Counted from the stretch's first letter, positions 50,188 to 63,922 are shown. The stretch: DNA of 64,000 nucleotides from Tubulanus polymorphus (GCF_964204645.1 NC_134029.1:23702450-23766449); one strand, 5' to 3'. Numbers and translations: made by a program. Notes: generated by a model not told the origin, from the sequence alone.

Positions 50188-51291
50188 TCAGCTATTGTAG
50201 TTGATCAAATCCGCTTTTTCTGTCGTAGAAAAATTCAATATTTTTTCGTACGATTTTTTGTCATCGTTTTCGTAGAAATCGTTGAAAGTTTGCAAATTGA
50301 CGATGTTTTTTTCGATCTTCAGTTCGTTGTTATCCATCGTCTGCGTGACATTCGTGTTGCCAGATGACGTCATTACATTTAGATTGTTAAACGTCAAGTT
50401 GTCGACGGTATTTTTCACCGAATCCGACGATGGTTTTAAGACATTATCATTTATCAAATCGTCGTTTGATTTGGTGAGAATGCCAAACGACGATTCGAGA
50501 CCCCCGACGTCGTCCAGACGTTCCAACTCAAGTTCATAATCGTCACTGAATATACTATGGGTATCGATATGCACCATGCTGTATGTGGTCCACGTATTCA
50601 ACTCTCTGTCATAATCTGCCTCATATTGCTCGTAGGTTTCCAAGTCATATTCCATCTCGTCGCAACTGGCGCTGTCGTATTCCAGCGTGTCGAAAGCACC
50701 TTCAAGCGCCGAATCGACGTAACGTTCATAAATACTACAATACGTTCGATCTTCGTTGTCGCCGAGGTGACAAAACTCGCAATGGTCTCTCAATCTGAGA
50801 CCTTTAGTTAAAGCCACAAGATGCGCTAATCGCTCAAAATGCAGCTTTTCTTGAGACTTGTTTGCATAGCTGCTGCCTTCGCGTTTTAGGTACTCCAGAC
50901 CTATAGCACCAGTTATAGATGAATTCAGTTTATTAGGATCGGATGAAGAAGAAACTTCTCGCGTCCAAACTTCACTATTCGTATCCTTAGCAATATCGGC
51001 CGGTTCAACCGTCCGCTGAGTAGGTTTATCAACCACATCGCAACTTATCAGTCCTACCAGGTCTACCGGACCGTCACGTTGCTTACCGTAATTTGCGGAC
51101 ATGTTGTCTGATACTGAACGAGATAAGTTAGTAGCGGGTTCGATGGCGTCAGTAATTGTGTCAATAGCCGATGACAACCCTTTGAGTCCCAGGATAAGCT
51201 TGTCTATGTCATTTATAACATCGGTTATATCAACGGCGAGGTTCTTTACTTGATTTCCGATTTCTTGTCGATTTGAGGAGGACGGATTCAT
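50188..51291 (-). CDS. Unrecognised acidic protein, 367 residues (orphan gene)
   Basis: This is the only long uninterrupted frame in the right-hand 17 kb. The ATG at 51291 has an in-frame TGA a few codons upstream. A good splice acceptor (TTTTGCAG) lies at 51331-51333, so a 5' UTR exon probably exists further upstream. Residues about 8-60 form a heptad-like amphipathic region (VKNLAVDITDVINDIDKLI). The middle holds a small cysteine cluster (HCEFCHLGDNEDRTYC). Residues about 200-265 are very rich in Asp, Glu and Tyr. The C-terminal third is polar and Asn-rich. No signal peptide or membrane segment is seen. I do not recognise a family. It may be a lineage-restricted regulator or scaffold, but the function is unknown. 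Confidence 0.6.
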   Translation of the reverse strand: MNPSSSNRQEIGNQVKNLAVDITDVINDIDKLILGLKGLSSAIDTITDAIEPATNLSRSVSDNMSANYGKQRDGPVDLVGLISCDVVDKPTQRTVEPADIAKDTNSEVWTREVSSSSDPNKLNSSITGAIGLEYLKREGSSYANKSQEKLHFERLAHLVALTKGLRLRDHCEFCHLGDNEDRTYCSIYERYVDSALEGAFDTLEYDSASCDEMEYDLETYEQYEADYDRELNTWTTYSMVHIDTHSIFSDDYELELERLDDVGGLESSFGILTKSNDDLINDNVLKPSSDSVKNTVDNLTFNNLNVMTSSGNTNVTQTMDNNELKIEKNIVNLQTFNDFYENDDKKSYEKILNFSTTEKADLINYNS

Positions 51292-51333
51292 CACTATACA
51301 TGTCCTTCAGATATCCGTAACTTACTAAACCTG

Positions 51334-54300
51334 CAAAATACAAGAGATGCACCGTTAACACGATCAGTGTTACAAGATACTAATAGATATTCATCTCACT
51401 GTTCGTGTCTTCTGTGCCGACGACAAATGAACAATCAATTCCACGTCTGACTCAAACCCGACTCGCGGTTAGCCCAATCTCTATTGCGAAGACAAGGAAG
51501 TCACTTTCTAAAGACTTCGCGTATGGCTGAATTATGCCTGATCATTGGGTCAAATTTGATTTTCTGATTTATTCTATTTTCGTTTATGGCTGAAAACTTA
51601 ATGCCAGTTTCTAAATGACGATGACTAAGACACGTAAAGATCAAAGCTATGGAAATGTCAGGGGCGCGTTTATAAGTCGTTACGTGCGCCGTATCTTATT
51701 CATCGCCATTTTACGAATAGTTTTCCAAACGTCAACCTGACTAATTATTCATAAGGTTTGCTCTAACGGCGGGTAATTATCTGCGATATCTGTTTGTGAT
51801 GGTCGATATGCGACATGAAACTGTGCAGGATTTTTAATCATCACAAAAACAACATACGTAATATTACTCTACAGATAACGTTTGGTGTTCTCGTGTCTGG
51901 TTTTGTATCCTGCGTGAACGCGGAGGTTTTACTTTAAGCCGAAAATAGACACCGCGACAGGAACGACTAACGGGCAAAATTTCAGATCGATTCGACTCAA
52001 GAAGAAACAAGCATTTTTAATCCGGCGATGTTCTAGAAATAGTCGGGAATGTTTCCCTATCGCAATCCAGTGCGCATCAGTCGTCACATCAGAATTCATA
52101 GGGATTGAGAACTGCTGGACCTAGTTCCACAGTTCCACAGTGAGTTACGTAGAGTTAATTCTGAGCTGAAATTAGTCCATTTTCGATTAGTTAAAACTCT
52201 GAGTCAAATCTTCACACAGAACTGTGGAACTGGATCATGTCATTCTTGTGGCCTATAGTCTCGATTATCATTGTTAATAACTACATTGCTTTCATCGGAA
52301 AAGTTGATATTTTTCCACATTCTTCGAGCCTTTGGTTCTAAAGGTTGTTTAATCTATAAACCACCATTTCGCCTACAGCGTCAGTAATTATAGAAGTTGA
52401 TGTACATATTGTTTTCAACCTCCGTACAGCGTATCAAATTTAAGCTCAAGTATCGAATCTACGGATAAGATTTGCTCCTACACAAATTAACTCACAAGTT
52501 GACACAGATGTACGCACAAGTAATTGACACAAGGCTATACACAAGTTGACATGGTTCCGGTGACGAATACAAGAGTTTACGCTGACATAAGTTCGATGAA
52601 CAGCGTTTCGACATTTGAAAACTTTTAGAAAATCTAATATTTTAACAAATATTAGATTTTCCTATTCTCGAAGAATGATCGACGTCGGAAATTCAGGAGG
52701 AAAGATCGAGAGTCAAAACGTGGTCAGAAAAAGCGTTGTTACAACATGAAAGAAACTGCAGCGATAAGAGAATCATGCACTCAAAATGCGACGTGACCGT
52801 TTCGACGGTATTGTCTTTCCCCATCGGAAATTGGAGACATATACTTTATACTCTGAAGCTATTGCCAACGCGAGATGAGCGTAACTTTAAAGGTCCACGC
52901 GGAATTTATGCAATAATTTTATTCTAAAGAATAGACTTTGAAGAAATGTTAATTATGTTGCGTGTAGCGCGCCGTGGCAGTCAGTGGCTATGGTATTACC
53001 TGATCCGTTCAGTCTCTCGGTGCTTGTATGGCATTCTGCTTATTACATCAGATCAAAGTGAAATTAATCCTTTTGTAACGAACTTTCAAAAGAAATTCAG
53101 AAATCTTTCCCGAGCAAAAATTGAATTTTAGATATAGATTTATGTAAAACTATCTGCGGAAGCTAACCCCAATCATTTCCGACTGGTTGGAAGATTGTTT
53201 GAATGAACCGGAACCGTAGCACTTCCATCTAAACGAAAACTGTTATTTCGACCATCGCTATATCTACACCAAATCATAAAATCAAGCGGAATCTCAAAAC
53301 AAATAAATAGCAGGGTCAATCCCTATTTTAAGATTGAAAAAAAAAACATTCCTTCAATGACAAACTGACTATCCAGGTGGGTTTTGGAAGCAGCGTAAAC
53401 CGATTCGTGATGGATGGACAGATTTCATTCTTTTTTCATGCAACTAAGATTACAGATTCTGAAAGAAAGGGGTCTAACACGCGCGGATGCGCGATGCGCT
53501 TACAGTCAAACACCAGCTGTTAATCACTATTCACATCATCACGAACCTTCATTAATTTCAGATCGATATGACTCAACGTTTTGTCGAGAAAACCGGTCAG
53601 AATGAGAGAAAAAACACGAATTCGAAAGATAACTTCTCGAATATTTCTTATACTCGTACAAACATGAGATGGTGCTGCGGATTCATTTGCAAAGTTGAGA
53701 TGCAATTAGTTCCTTTTCAGAACCGACGAAGTGCGACCGGAGCCGCTGTTATATTTTGGCGCTTCCTATATTCCTATATTCTCCATTACCACCGTGGAAA
53801 AATGGAGCACCTGTTCCGATATATTGTGTTGGGTCGTCCCTTTGCTTCCGACAGGGACCTGATTTGTTATAGTCAAATTCAACCCCTAACTGTGGCTGCT
53901 GTGGACTCTTACTGTTCTATAATCAGTTCAATGTATCTCATGTTTCGTTGCAGAATACTTTTTCTGTCCAATATCGTAAAACCAGACAATGGACGTCATA
54001 TATCTTCAAGATTAGATTCGCTATTTCTACTTCTTATCGATCACATTTGGCGCATGCTTCGGTTACTAATTGTTAGCCGTTAATTAATCTTAATCCTAAT
54101 CCTCGTCAGCTGAGAATATGACACGAGGGACCGTTACATATATATATATACTTCACTTGCTACTGGCTATATCCCTAAGTTAATAATAACACATCAGGTA
54201 AATACACGCGTTTTGCGGATGATAAATAAAATGTTCCTCCAATTACTGAACAAATATTCTTGCATCGATGATGGTAAATGGCCGCGCAGTACGACGACCA

Positions 54301-55719
54301 AGCGATGGTAAAATCTGCCTTTCAGGAAGCTTTTATAGAATTGCCAATATACGTCTATCACTAAACAGCTGGTAATCGTGAAGTTATAGACGAAAACGTG
54401 GTTGTACCGGCAGGTCTATACTAAACAATGCTAATATTTTTGTCGCTCGACATTATCAAATCGACACGACATCTCTCTACACCGATCTAACGTGGTGGCC
54501 GGCCTTATGTAAACCTAACATTTTTTCAAAAGAGATTAATCAAATACTTATCTCGGTTAGCGTTTCCGAGCACGTTAAATGCATTTGGTTGATATAATTT
54601 ACCTCTCCATCTGTTCACAATAGATTGATCAATTACCATCAGAGAATACAGTTAATACCCCGAGTAGAAAAAAAATATCGAATTAGTGAACACTGAGCTG
54701 TACACGTGAATCGCTGAAATCGTAAAGCTTAGATTCCGTCTAGCTACAATTCCAGCTATTTCTTTTTTTTCATCTTAGAACAGGGATTGTCTCTGTCTTT
54801 ATATTGAGTTTAGATTGAGTGACCCTTACAGACCTACCACACCTGCCGGGAGCGAAACAGGGGGTTTGAAATTGGAAATCGAAGTACAGTTATAGTTGTG
54901 TGATCGGCGGTCGAGTTTATAGAATTGTTTGTTTAAATTGGAGTACATGATTGGGAAATTCGGTTCCGGTTCATTCGAACAATCTTCTATTCAGTTTGAA
55001 CAGGCAAGCGACTGATTGGGGGCGATTTTCTTGGCTGCCTAACTTAATACATCGAGATTTTGGAAATAGCTATATTACAAGGTTGAAGATCATTTTGTCC
55101 ATTTTTATATTTTCTGGTCGTTGCTTATGTGTAAATAGTCCGATAATTTATTGTAGTTTTTTCACGGGTAGAGGCGCCGCACCACGTCAATAGTTTCGCA
55201 TGTTCTTTCAATGTATCGCAAATTGCAGAGAAATAAAAGTCTATGTTCTACCTTTGAAAAATAAGAGCTACAGCATTTAATGCAGTGGTCTATTGTTAAA
55301 AGCTTTCACGAAAGATCACTTGGATTTAGTCTTGCTTTTAACTTATTAATACCACGAAAGTTCAAGAAGAGGGTGTAATCGCAACAATTCGTAACTTTCC
55401 CGAATTTAAGAAAGTGAAGGAATCTTTTCACATCACAAGACCCAAACCTCAAGCTAGCAGTATCTTCAAAAAAAAGCAGATACCTCATGTATCCTTCGCC
55501 GTGTATGACATTAGCTTGAGTTCAATACATACGAACTTAATAAAATCTGGAGTGCAAATGCTGTATAACAATTAACTGTCTATTTTTTATACCCTGTGCT
55601 TCAAAAGGGGTAAAATTTCTTAAGTTTTATTTTATTTTATTGCTCCACAAAATTTTACAAGTTTGCACAGAGCACAGTAGTATTGCAAAATATAAATATA
55701 AAGGCGGAAGTTATAGAGG
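51334..55719. other. Intergenic interval
   Basis: No gene is supported. It contains an inverted-repeat MITE at 52116-52236. The 171-codon frame at 53568-54083 has unbiased composition, no domains and no splice context, so I do not call it. Confidence 0.4.
52116..52236. mobile_element. MITE with AGTTCCACAGTT termini
   Basis: The left end GGACCTAGTTCCACAGTT is inverted to AACTGTGGAACTGGATC on the right. The interior has TTAATTCTGAGCTGAAATTA. Fragments of the family (GATCCAGTTCC with TTAGTTCATTTTCGAT) are seen near 19020-19200 and 34430-34500. Confidence 0.7.
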
Positions 55720-55799
55720 TTAACCCTTTTGGACATGAAACATCATATCATCTTCATCGTGATATTAGGAAGATTATGTTTCGTGACCCAAAGGGTTAA
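55720..55799. repeat. 80-bp hairpin repeat
   Basis: TTAACCCTTTTGGACATGAAACAT is broadly complementary to ATGTTTCGTGACCCAAAGGGTTAA across a short AT-rich centre. It may be a tiny MITE with TTAA-like ends. Confidence 0.6.
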
Positions 55800-58700
55800 A
55801 AAATTGGCAGGTATTAATCATATTAATCATATCAATTGTATTAATCATTCAGCAAGTGATGACAGAACTTTCAGCACACATATTATGGTTTATGGTTAAA
55901 CATAACATGTTAAACCTTTTTTTATGAATACTGTTACTTGAAGCAATATATCTAAATCTGAATCTGAATATCACAACTGTTTACGTCATGATTCTGACAA
56001 CAACCTCGACAAACGAGGAATTCTACACCGGTCCATTAGATGTTTTACACTAATTAGTGTTTCATAATCTATACACTCTCATCACATCACACCACACATA
56101 CTTCTTACACGTTATTATCTGCGTACACACACTTCCCCTTGAGACAGTCATTATATTCAGGTTTTACACCGAGATTCGAGAATGGAATATACGGATACAA
56201 ACGAATCATGATCGTCATCATCGTCATCATCGTCAACATCATCAGTGTCTCGTGTGATATTCCGGTATTTATGCGGCTCGAAGGCGAGTCCACCGGACGT
56301 AGGCCAGAAGCGCAGTCGATTTGAAATACAATGACAAAAAGTTTCTTTAATCGTTTTCTAAGCGTACGTACTCAAAATGAACAAATTAATTATTCATCGA
56401 ATTGATAGCTCTTCATCAGCCTCCGTCGTACGCACACAGACACTTCATCGAAAAAACCTGAAGCATTTAATCCGTCAGAATTGTAGATGAGGTGCTTTGT
56501 AATGTTAATCTTGTAATAAGAGCGCAAAAATACAACGCACAAAATACGGAACCTTTAAAAGGTGCGTGTAGGTGAATGTATATACGAGGCGTTTTTAAGA
56601 ATAAGCCGTTATTGATCATATTTCAGTAAAAAAATGCGTCTAATGATTTTGTCTTTTGAAAATGTAACGCATATCTCGCAACAAGATGCTGTCTGTTTCA
56701 TCTTCATACCACGGACGTGGGAGAGTCCATCATCAAACCTAACGCGACGTAAAAAAAAGATGCTACCGCAAAGCTGCAAAATGTGCAAAAAACATTTTAT
56801 GATGATATCGAATCAGTTTGAAGTATGTTGTGTGTGTACTTGTAAGAGACATGTTGTACGTCAGAAGGACGTCGATACATCACGTCTGTCTGTGCGATAT
56901 TATTAGTAAGGAGCTCTATAATCGAGTAATCACGTTAGTTGCGTGGCGGATATGTGTTGATCGCTCACTCCAGCATCGCTTAGTTGTTTTCTCGTTCGCA
57001 CTTGACGGTCGGTGAAATGAGGATTTTGTCCCAAAATATGTATTCTATACGTGATGAACCACACCCACTTACAGCCTGCCCGAAACCTCGCTTGCAAATA
57101 TTGATATGATAGAATTGAATGCGAATCATGACAAGATAAAACAACATCTCTTAAAAGCAGTTGAAGGGCATTGGCCATATTTTGGTTATATGCTCTAACA
57201 TCACATGGATTGTTCAGATGTATTGGACGTCGATAGGTCGACAGTGACTTCCGACTTACGCATGGCGGACAATATGACGCACTGTGACGTCAAGTGTCCA
57301 TGTACTGGTCCACTCCTATATGTGTACTTAGCGACGTCACGTGTCACATGCGCCATTCATGACAGCTAAATGATCGTCATATTGGCCGTGATCATAATAG
57401 CGTTTTTTGCCAGGGCCATATCCTGAACGACTGTTTACACGGGTGCCAAATGGACCCGTGATTGTTCGGCCCGATTAGAAATGTCGGACCAATGACTTCG
57501 AACTTCAGGTATCCACCTAAGCATGACGGACAATATGACGCACTGTGACGTCAGTGGCCATAGTCCACTCGCATGCATGCGTACGAAGTGACGTCACGTA
57601 TCACGTGCCATTGATGTCTCTGTCAGACGTTTTTTACTTTCTATTTCAGTCGGCCACCTGTGCCCGCCGGTCAATACGGTACGCTGTGTGACGTCATCTA
57701 TATATTTCACTTAGCATGATTGTTTTGAATCGACGTTATAGAAAAACGAGGCCGAAAAGTTTCCTTGAGCTGTTATCTTTTTCGACGTTTCGCCTTCAAG
57801 TCATCTTCAATTGGACTCTTTATTCGTATCAAATTATTGTAACAATGTATTCAGGTGATAGTTAGTCTGCGTCAGTTACTAAGAAATCGCAAGGTGCGCA
57901 CACATGTTATCAGGATGTATCTGAAATTGACATTCGCGACAAGTATTTCATCGATTATTCGGAGCAGAATTACTAGACACAAAAGACGACAGAAAATTAC
58001 AATAATTTTTACATACGTAATGAGTATTTGTTTTCTAATAGGCACAGCACACGTAGTCCTGTAACTGAAGCTGAAATTTACGCAGTTATTCAAGAATCAA
58101 ATGTCTTTCGACGCGGAAGTCAATATTGGCTTAATCTAAAAAATGACACCTGAAGCAACAGCGCGATGGTTCATCGTTTATCGCGCGAAATAAACACTAC
58201 TAGTCGTTTATTAGGTAAATCAAATACAGAACACGAAACAGACATCTTTCGGTTCGTAACCAACAGCGTTAAACGTTTACCTCCAATAAGGCTTATTTTC
58301 GTTCTTTCAGTGCAAGTACTGGTGAAACTCTTTTATAACCGCTTTTACATTACGATATTTTGAACTGATGTTGGTCCGTTCCAAGGGTCCGTTCTAAATT
58401 CTACGACCGTCTAAATGGTAACTTAGGTTATTAATTGCCTGTCAATGTGTTGCGTGTAGGTGGACTAGCTGATTTAAAAACGTGTTGATCCGTTCTAAAT
58501 CAGTCTATTCCAGGTAGGGACCAAATTAGCGACAGCACAAAGACGGCTTATGTTTCTAAGCAAACTTTGGATATGCGTGATGTACGGACTTGTACCACGA
58601 CATGTTCCGTTAATCCTTTCGTTTATTCTTCTCTGCACCCTCTATTCTCTGAGATTGGGATTTAGATTCAGCCAATTAGGATTAATCCCCCTCGAGGATA

Positions 58701-60370
58701 TCCACGGTGGAACTACAGTCGTCGCTGGCTTTTACGAGATAGGAAAGTGTTCGCACAATATCACTTCCGAGCAAGACATCGATATTTCAACTTGCGTCCA
58801 GAATGAAATATGAATTATATTCCTATTATTTTTCTCTTTGATTTCGTTCTGGTTTTGATCAGATGTAAAACAATTCTTTCTCTCGGTTCAGTAATTTTTC
58901 TCATCGATCAATGACAAAACGAGAAACAGCTACACGTGAAAGAAATACGAGATAGAGATTCGAGATAATTATTGAAATACAGATCAAGGTTCTATCTCAG
59001 AGTCTTTTGTATTTATGATATTTGTCCATCGATTTTTCAGAATAATAAATGCAGTAGCAGTAGCAGACAGTAAGTAAAATGCCACGTGACGCTGTCTTTT
59101 CAATTTTCCTTGCGCGCAGTATTCAAAGTAAGTATTTACATATATACCAGTATAGGAAATCCGCTGACAGTTTTTTTTTTCATTAAAGATACATTTCATA
59201 GTTTGTCAAACGTGAACGAGGTAGTCATATTCAACTGGTAAATAGATATCTCTCGATCAATGCAAGCATTTCATTTCATTTCAAACTCCATGCATTGAAC
59301 TTAGTCACGAGATGTGTCCCTTTCACGCATAGAAGTTATTATCCCATAATTATAGATTGACATGAACGGCGGAATTCATTGAAAATTAAAAATTACTAGA
59401 AATATCATGCGTGGTTACCAAGCGGGTATTGTGATTTTCACTGATTCATAGAAGTATTAGTAAGCAAAAATACATAAGAGCTAATTGGATTGTTATACTC
59501 ATTATTTTCAGGCATTTTGGTCGCCCACCTATAAAACTGTTAAAAAGCTAGTTATTTAACATATTTCGTTACCCGATAGAAATAACATGAAATCCGTTGT
59601 TTGATTTATGCTACGTTTACAGCTACGGAATCTCGACTATCTGGTAATTAACCGTAACGATCTCAGGTGTCGTCGACGACCCCCCCCCACCCAGCACGGC
59701 TGACACGAGCGGCTTACACTGCTGCAAATACTATAACCGTTATCACATATTTTCGATTTTCGCCGTATGACGAAATCAAATTAAAACCTTATTACGACCA
59801 ACATCTGTGTCACTAAAATCTGAGAGCTATTCAGTACAGTAAGCAATTCAGCTGAACAACGAACGCGTTCTCTTATGAATTGATTTGATATTGACCATTC
59901 CATGGGCGTTGATAGGAATTCCTATTCAGTCAAGGCTTATCGAAGAGAATTTCAATTTTCTCTCGTATTAGATCTCGACATGGTCTGATACACGCTGAGA
60001 CTTGTTTTCAATATGACAAGTGATACTTTTGTTTCAACTTGCTTACCGACCGCTATGTGAGGGTTCATTGTGATTCAATTTACAGCGAATGATTCATGTT
60101 GTCAGTATAACGATCTATTCTATTCTATTCTACGCTATGAATATTATAAGTTTACAGGATACTAAATAAACGGAAAAGAGATGAAATTTCTCAGACACTT
60201 TGGTGTAGATAACAATTGTGAGAATATATTGTTATGGAATTGATAGCACACGGGGAAAAAAGTTCATATTTCATATTTGTTAAATTATCTGTTAGTTTGG
60301 GTATATTCTAGAATTCTAGTTCTAGGTGTCCTTTTCGAATAGCGTTATCAACGTCGATGTACCAGACGAA
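55800..60370. other. Intergenic interval with a diverged duplication
   Basis: No supported gene. It includes GTC/ATC runs near 56211-56245, the duplicated CRE-like segment at 57225-57615 and a GAAACGTCG motif near 57775. The 87-codon frame at 58550-58813 starts with hydrophobic segments but matches nothing I know. Confidence 0.4.
57225..57615. repeat. Diverged duplication with TGACGTCA-type palindromes
   Basis: Two units (about 57225-57360 and 57485-57615) share GCGGACAATATGACGCACTG (second copy GACGGACAATATGACGC), then TGACGTCA, a spacer with GTCCACTC, and GTGACGTCACGT or GCGACGTCACGTGTCAC. Each unit holds two CRE-like cores about 60 bp apart in mirrored context. Confidence 0.7.
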
Positions 60371-60371
60371 T

Positions 60372-60742
60372 AGCTCACAGCTCACAGCTCTCAGCTCACA
60401 GCTCACAACTCACAGCTCACAGCTCACAGCTCACAGCTCTCAGCTCACAGCTCACAGCTCACAACTCACAGCTCACAGCTCACAGCTCTCACCTCACAGC
60501 TCACAGCTCACAGCTCACAGCTCACAGCTCACAGCTCACAGCTCACTGCTCATCACAGCTCACAGCTCACAGCTCACAGCTCACTGCTCATCACAGCTCA
60601 CAGCTCTCAGCTCTCAGCTCTCAGCTCTCAACTCTCAGCTCTCAGCTCTCAGCTCTCAGCTCACAGCTCACAGCTCTCAGCTCTCAGCTCACAACTCACA
60701 GCTCACAGCGCACAGCTCACAGCTCACAGCTCACAGTTCACA
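60372..60742 (+). repeat. 7-bp satellite (CAGCTCA)n
   Basis: About 370 bp of CAGCTCA/CAGCTCT heptamers with occasional ACTGCTCATCA interruptions. Because 7 is prime to 3, the array is open in frame and gives an artefactual SSQLTAH heptapeptide repeat (137 codons). Confidence 0.95.
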
Positions 60743-63282
60743 GGCTGGATTATTTTCCGATGGCAAATAAATTCTAGTATATTGTGACTATTTTCTCTGA
60801 ACATGCATCAGTAACATATGATATCAGATCAGATGGCAATTCTTTGAGTATATTATATACCTCACATTCACAACGGATGAAATAACATTCACAGAGAACG
60901 TGTTCCAAATGTCGACTTATGATTCGATTCATTCCGGGAATTGATTCTTCTCTTTATACATTTCTTTCCTCTAATTTGTTTCTATGATTTTCTATCATGA
61001 AGCTGTTATTTTCTGTTTTGTCATTTCGTTGGAAGATTTCTTTTTCAGTCAAAAATACATCAGTCACTGGTTTACTTACGCCTTTCAACAAAAATAATAC
61101 AAAATCTAAAAGAGCTTCGGTCTTTTGATATGCGCACTCTAATTGGCCTCAGGTGTCAATCGATTCTCAAATTTTTCTAACATAGAATGTCAACTAATAC
61201 CATATCGTTATGTGTTACCCTTGACATTCTATCGACAATGACAAACGCAAAGTTGAACATCTGATACGGCATTGAAATTTCCTTTATCTTCATAACAAAT
61301 TCATATGGATGGCGATCGTTGATGATCTTTTAGTACGAATTATCGTTGATCTATACAACGAATAACTCGTATTTCCCGACCATTCCCAGGGGTGTGCTTG
61401 TTAGGAAATGTATCTGGCACAAAAACGCACGTCAATATTACAAAACAGATACAACGTTAATCCGTGACATAAAAACATCATCGTATTGCAATTTTCGGCT
61501 GAATAAATTATTAATCTGTATCTATTCTATGTTTTATGGAATCTGGGTCCTCTATGTGACAGCCTGCCTTGAAAATAAGAGAATTTCGTCTTTTTTCTTC
61601 TCTAGGCAAATAGACGAATGACCAAAGACTTATTGGCAGCAGTGGCGGTAATGAATTTTCTACCCAAATGAGCAGAAAATATTTAGTCACCAGACAAATG
61701 CGCGTACAAGATCGATTTGGCATTCATCATTCGGTTGGGCCCAGCACGAGGGAAAGAATATTGCGGCCACAGCGAGTGTCTACAAGACGAATCGAATGAC
61801 ATTCATTTTCATCGCAACAAAAATGCGAACACTTCATCAATACAAACCATATTGCGCTATTTTATGGCTATAGTTTTGTCTATTTTTCCCTACTTCATTA
61901 ACAATTAAAAAGATATAAACCGAACGTTTCCTGTTAATGATTATTTTTACGAGTCGCTTTGTACATCTTTAACACGCGCGTGTTTTGATGGGATCTCTCG
62001 TTAGAAACAGCACGTATTAGCGAACTCATCAGTATCTCTCCGTCTCTGTCTCTCATAGCGATCTAACTCGGATACCTACAGTATCCAGAGAACATGCTCA
62101 TATACAAAACCTCATCACAAGATTTTCCCACGCACAACACGATGTTTTCAATTTACTCTCGGTTGTGACACTATAGAAGTTAACGCCGATTTACGATATA
62201 TCGGGGATGATATAGCTCACAGCGATATTGACATCAGAAACCATCAGCTAAATGGTCCATTTGATCGTTCTACGGCGAGTCATACGGGAGCGTTTATCGC
62301 TAGGAGATGTGTGTGAATTGCTAACGAAAAAAAAACCTGATTGACCAGACTGATGACCATACGCGCATATTCTCACCTACACGATAACAGATGATTGATT
62401 GACATCAGAAATGTTAGGACATGTTTGTTTGATTGGTCATCATGCTTCCGATAGTATCAACTATGGTTTTCGTCAATTTTAATCCCTACGACATCTTCGA
62501 CAGCTGGTTCCAGAACTGATTCTCTTTAAGCATTATTTAATATCGAGTGAGGTGATTTACGTGTGAGCGTGCTCTCTTATTAGGCACGGACCGAATTTGG
62601 CTCGGGCCTGATCCGTGCCAATTTGGCCCGGGCCTGATCCGTGCCAATTTTGCCCTGGCCAAATCGTCTCCGTGTGATCGCGGCTTATTATGTTTGTACC
62701 AATATTCAACACAAATTACAACTCAACGCTGTGATTTTTAAATAAATTAAATGAAAAATTTTTAGAACAGTTATTCATATTTTGAAAACCAACGAACAAA
62801 ACACTTGGCTTTAATTAATATGTGCGATTCAACATGAAAATGTCTGTTACGAAATCCGCTTACTATTGCACAATACAGTTAACAATAAGTCCGTATAAAC
62901 TGAATATTGAATGTAAAAAACCTAGTGGTACTCAAAAACATATGGCTCTAGTTAAATAAATTGTCAACACTATTTGCTGTACGTCTGGGAGTCTAATAAA
63001 AGCGTCTATTAGATGAATGCCAATATATCGTACTTACAACCCTAAAACTGGAGAAGTTCAAGAAGAAATATGAGATCTATAATTAGGGTGTTTTAGGGGG
63101 TCCTGGGCCCCTGCTCCGTGAGCGAAAATTCTCAGTTACTGATATCAATCATATCAACGATGAAATTAACCACAATTTAAATCTTTATCGATTGCTGTTT
63201 CAATTACTGTAGGTATGCACACATTTTTGTTGAGCGTCAAATTTTCGGAGAATACAATTTTTCATCGAAATATTTGAAAAAA
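60743..63282. other. Intergenic interval
   Basis: No gene is supported. A short internal repeat of GGGCCTGATCCGTGCCAAT occurs at about 62606-62655. Other open frames are short and random-looking. Confidence 0.4.
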
Positions 63283-63324
63283 TTATATCTGGAAAAACAG
63301 TGCGCTTAAACTTCCTCCGCTCAC

Positions 63325-63537
63325 TGGAACCGCCCGTGCTAATGATTCATAATTTGGATGAGCAAAACAAAAGGAATTTTCACATATGGTATCATAAACA
63401 ATTTTATTGGATAGACGAATAAACAAACCGTTCTTACTGATAGACGACAATCGTGCGACGTTAATTTCAAATTTACTATTGAGGGTCATCTCTGCAGGTC
63501 CTATCGTACATGAAACCGATTTATGAAAAAAGAATCC
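63325..63537 (-). CDS. Candidate exon, unrecognised
   Basis: Part of a 109-codon minus-strand frame. It is bounded on the 3' side by a strong-looking donor (CCA/GTGAGC) near 63324 and on the 5' side by possible acceptors (for example TATAGCAG near 63540). The encoded stretch includes SVSCTIGPAEMTLNSKFEI and SNKIVYDTICENSF. It has no known domain and no confirmed partner exon. Confidence 0.2.
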
Positions 63538-63922
63538 TGCTATAATGCTGAATCCAGGGTAACAATATGGCAGAAGTTTTATCAGTAGCTTCAATGAATA
63601 ATAGAAAAACAATTACTAATGATCTACAACTGACGAGTGATGATCCATTAGACAAATTAAATAGATTGAATATTGTCGTTTATTCATTCAGTCTTTAATT
63701 TTTTCCCCATATTTTCCCTATATTGATTCTAACATTCATTTGAACTTTAAAAAGTCGACGCATGAAAAATTGAGCGTGTTTCGCGTTTGAACTGCAGTAT
63801 ACAGTAAGTCTACGCATTCGGTTTTTAGCAACTCGTGAATAAGAGTTCTCAAACGGATACGTTTACGGAAATTCGCAAGTGCGCTGTTGTAACTACAACT
63901 CAACGACTTCAAAGCATCTATA

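Noticed and set aside
53568-54083. 171-codon frame on the plus strand
   Set aside because: Unbiased residue composition, no domain, no upstream context; expected occasionally by chance over 17 kb.
58550-58813. 87-codon frame with hydrophobic start, as a small membrane protein
   Set aside because: No signal beyond hydrophobic residues, no splice context, no family resemblance.
60357-60770. 137-codon SSQLTAH repeat protein
   Set aside because: It results from a 7-bp satellite open in every frame. There is no splice or promoter context.
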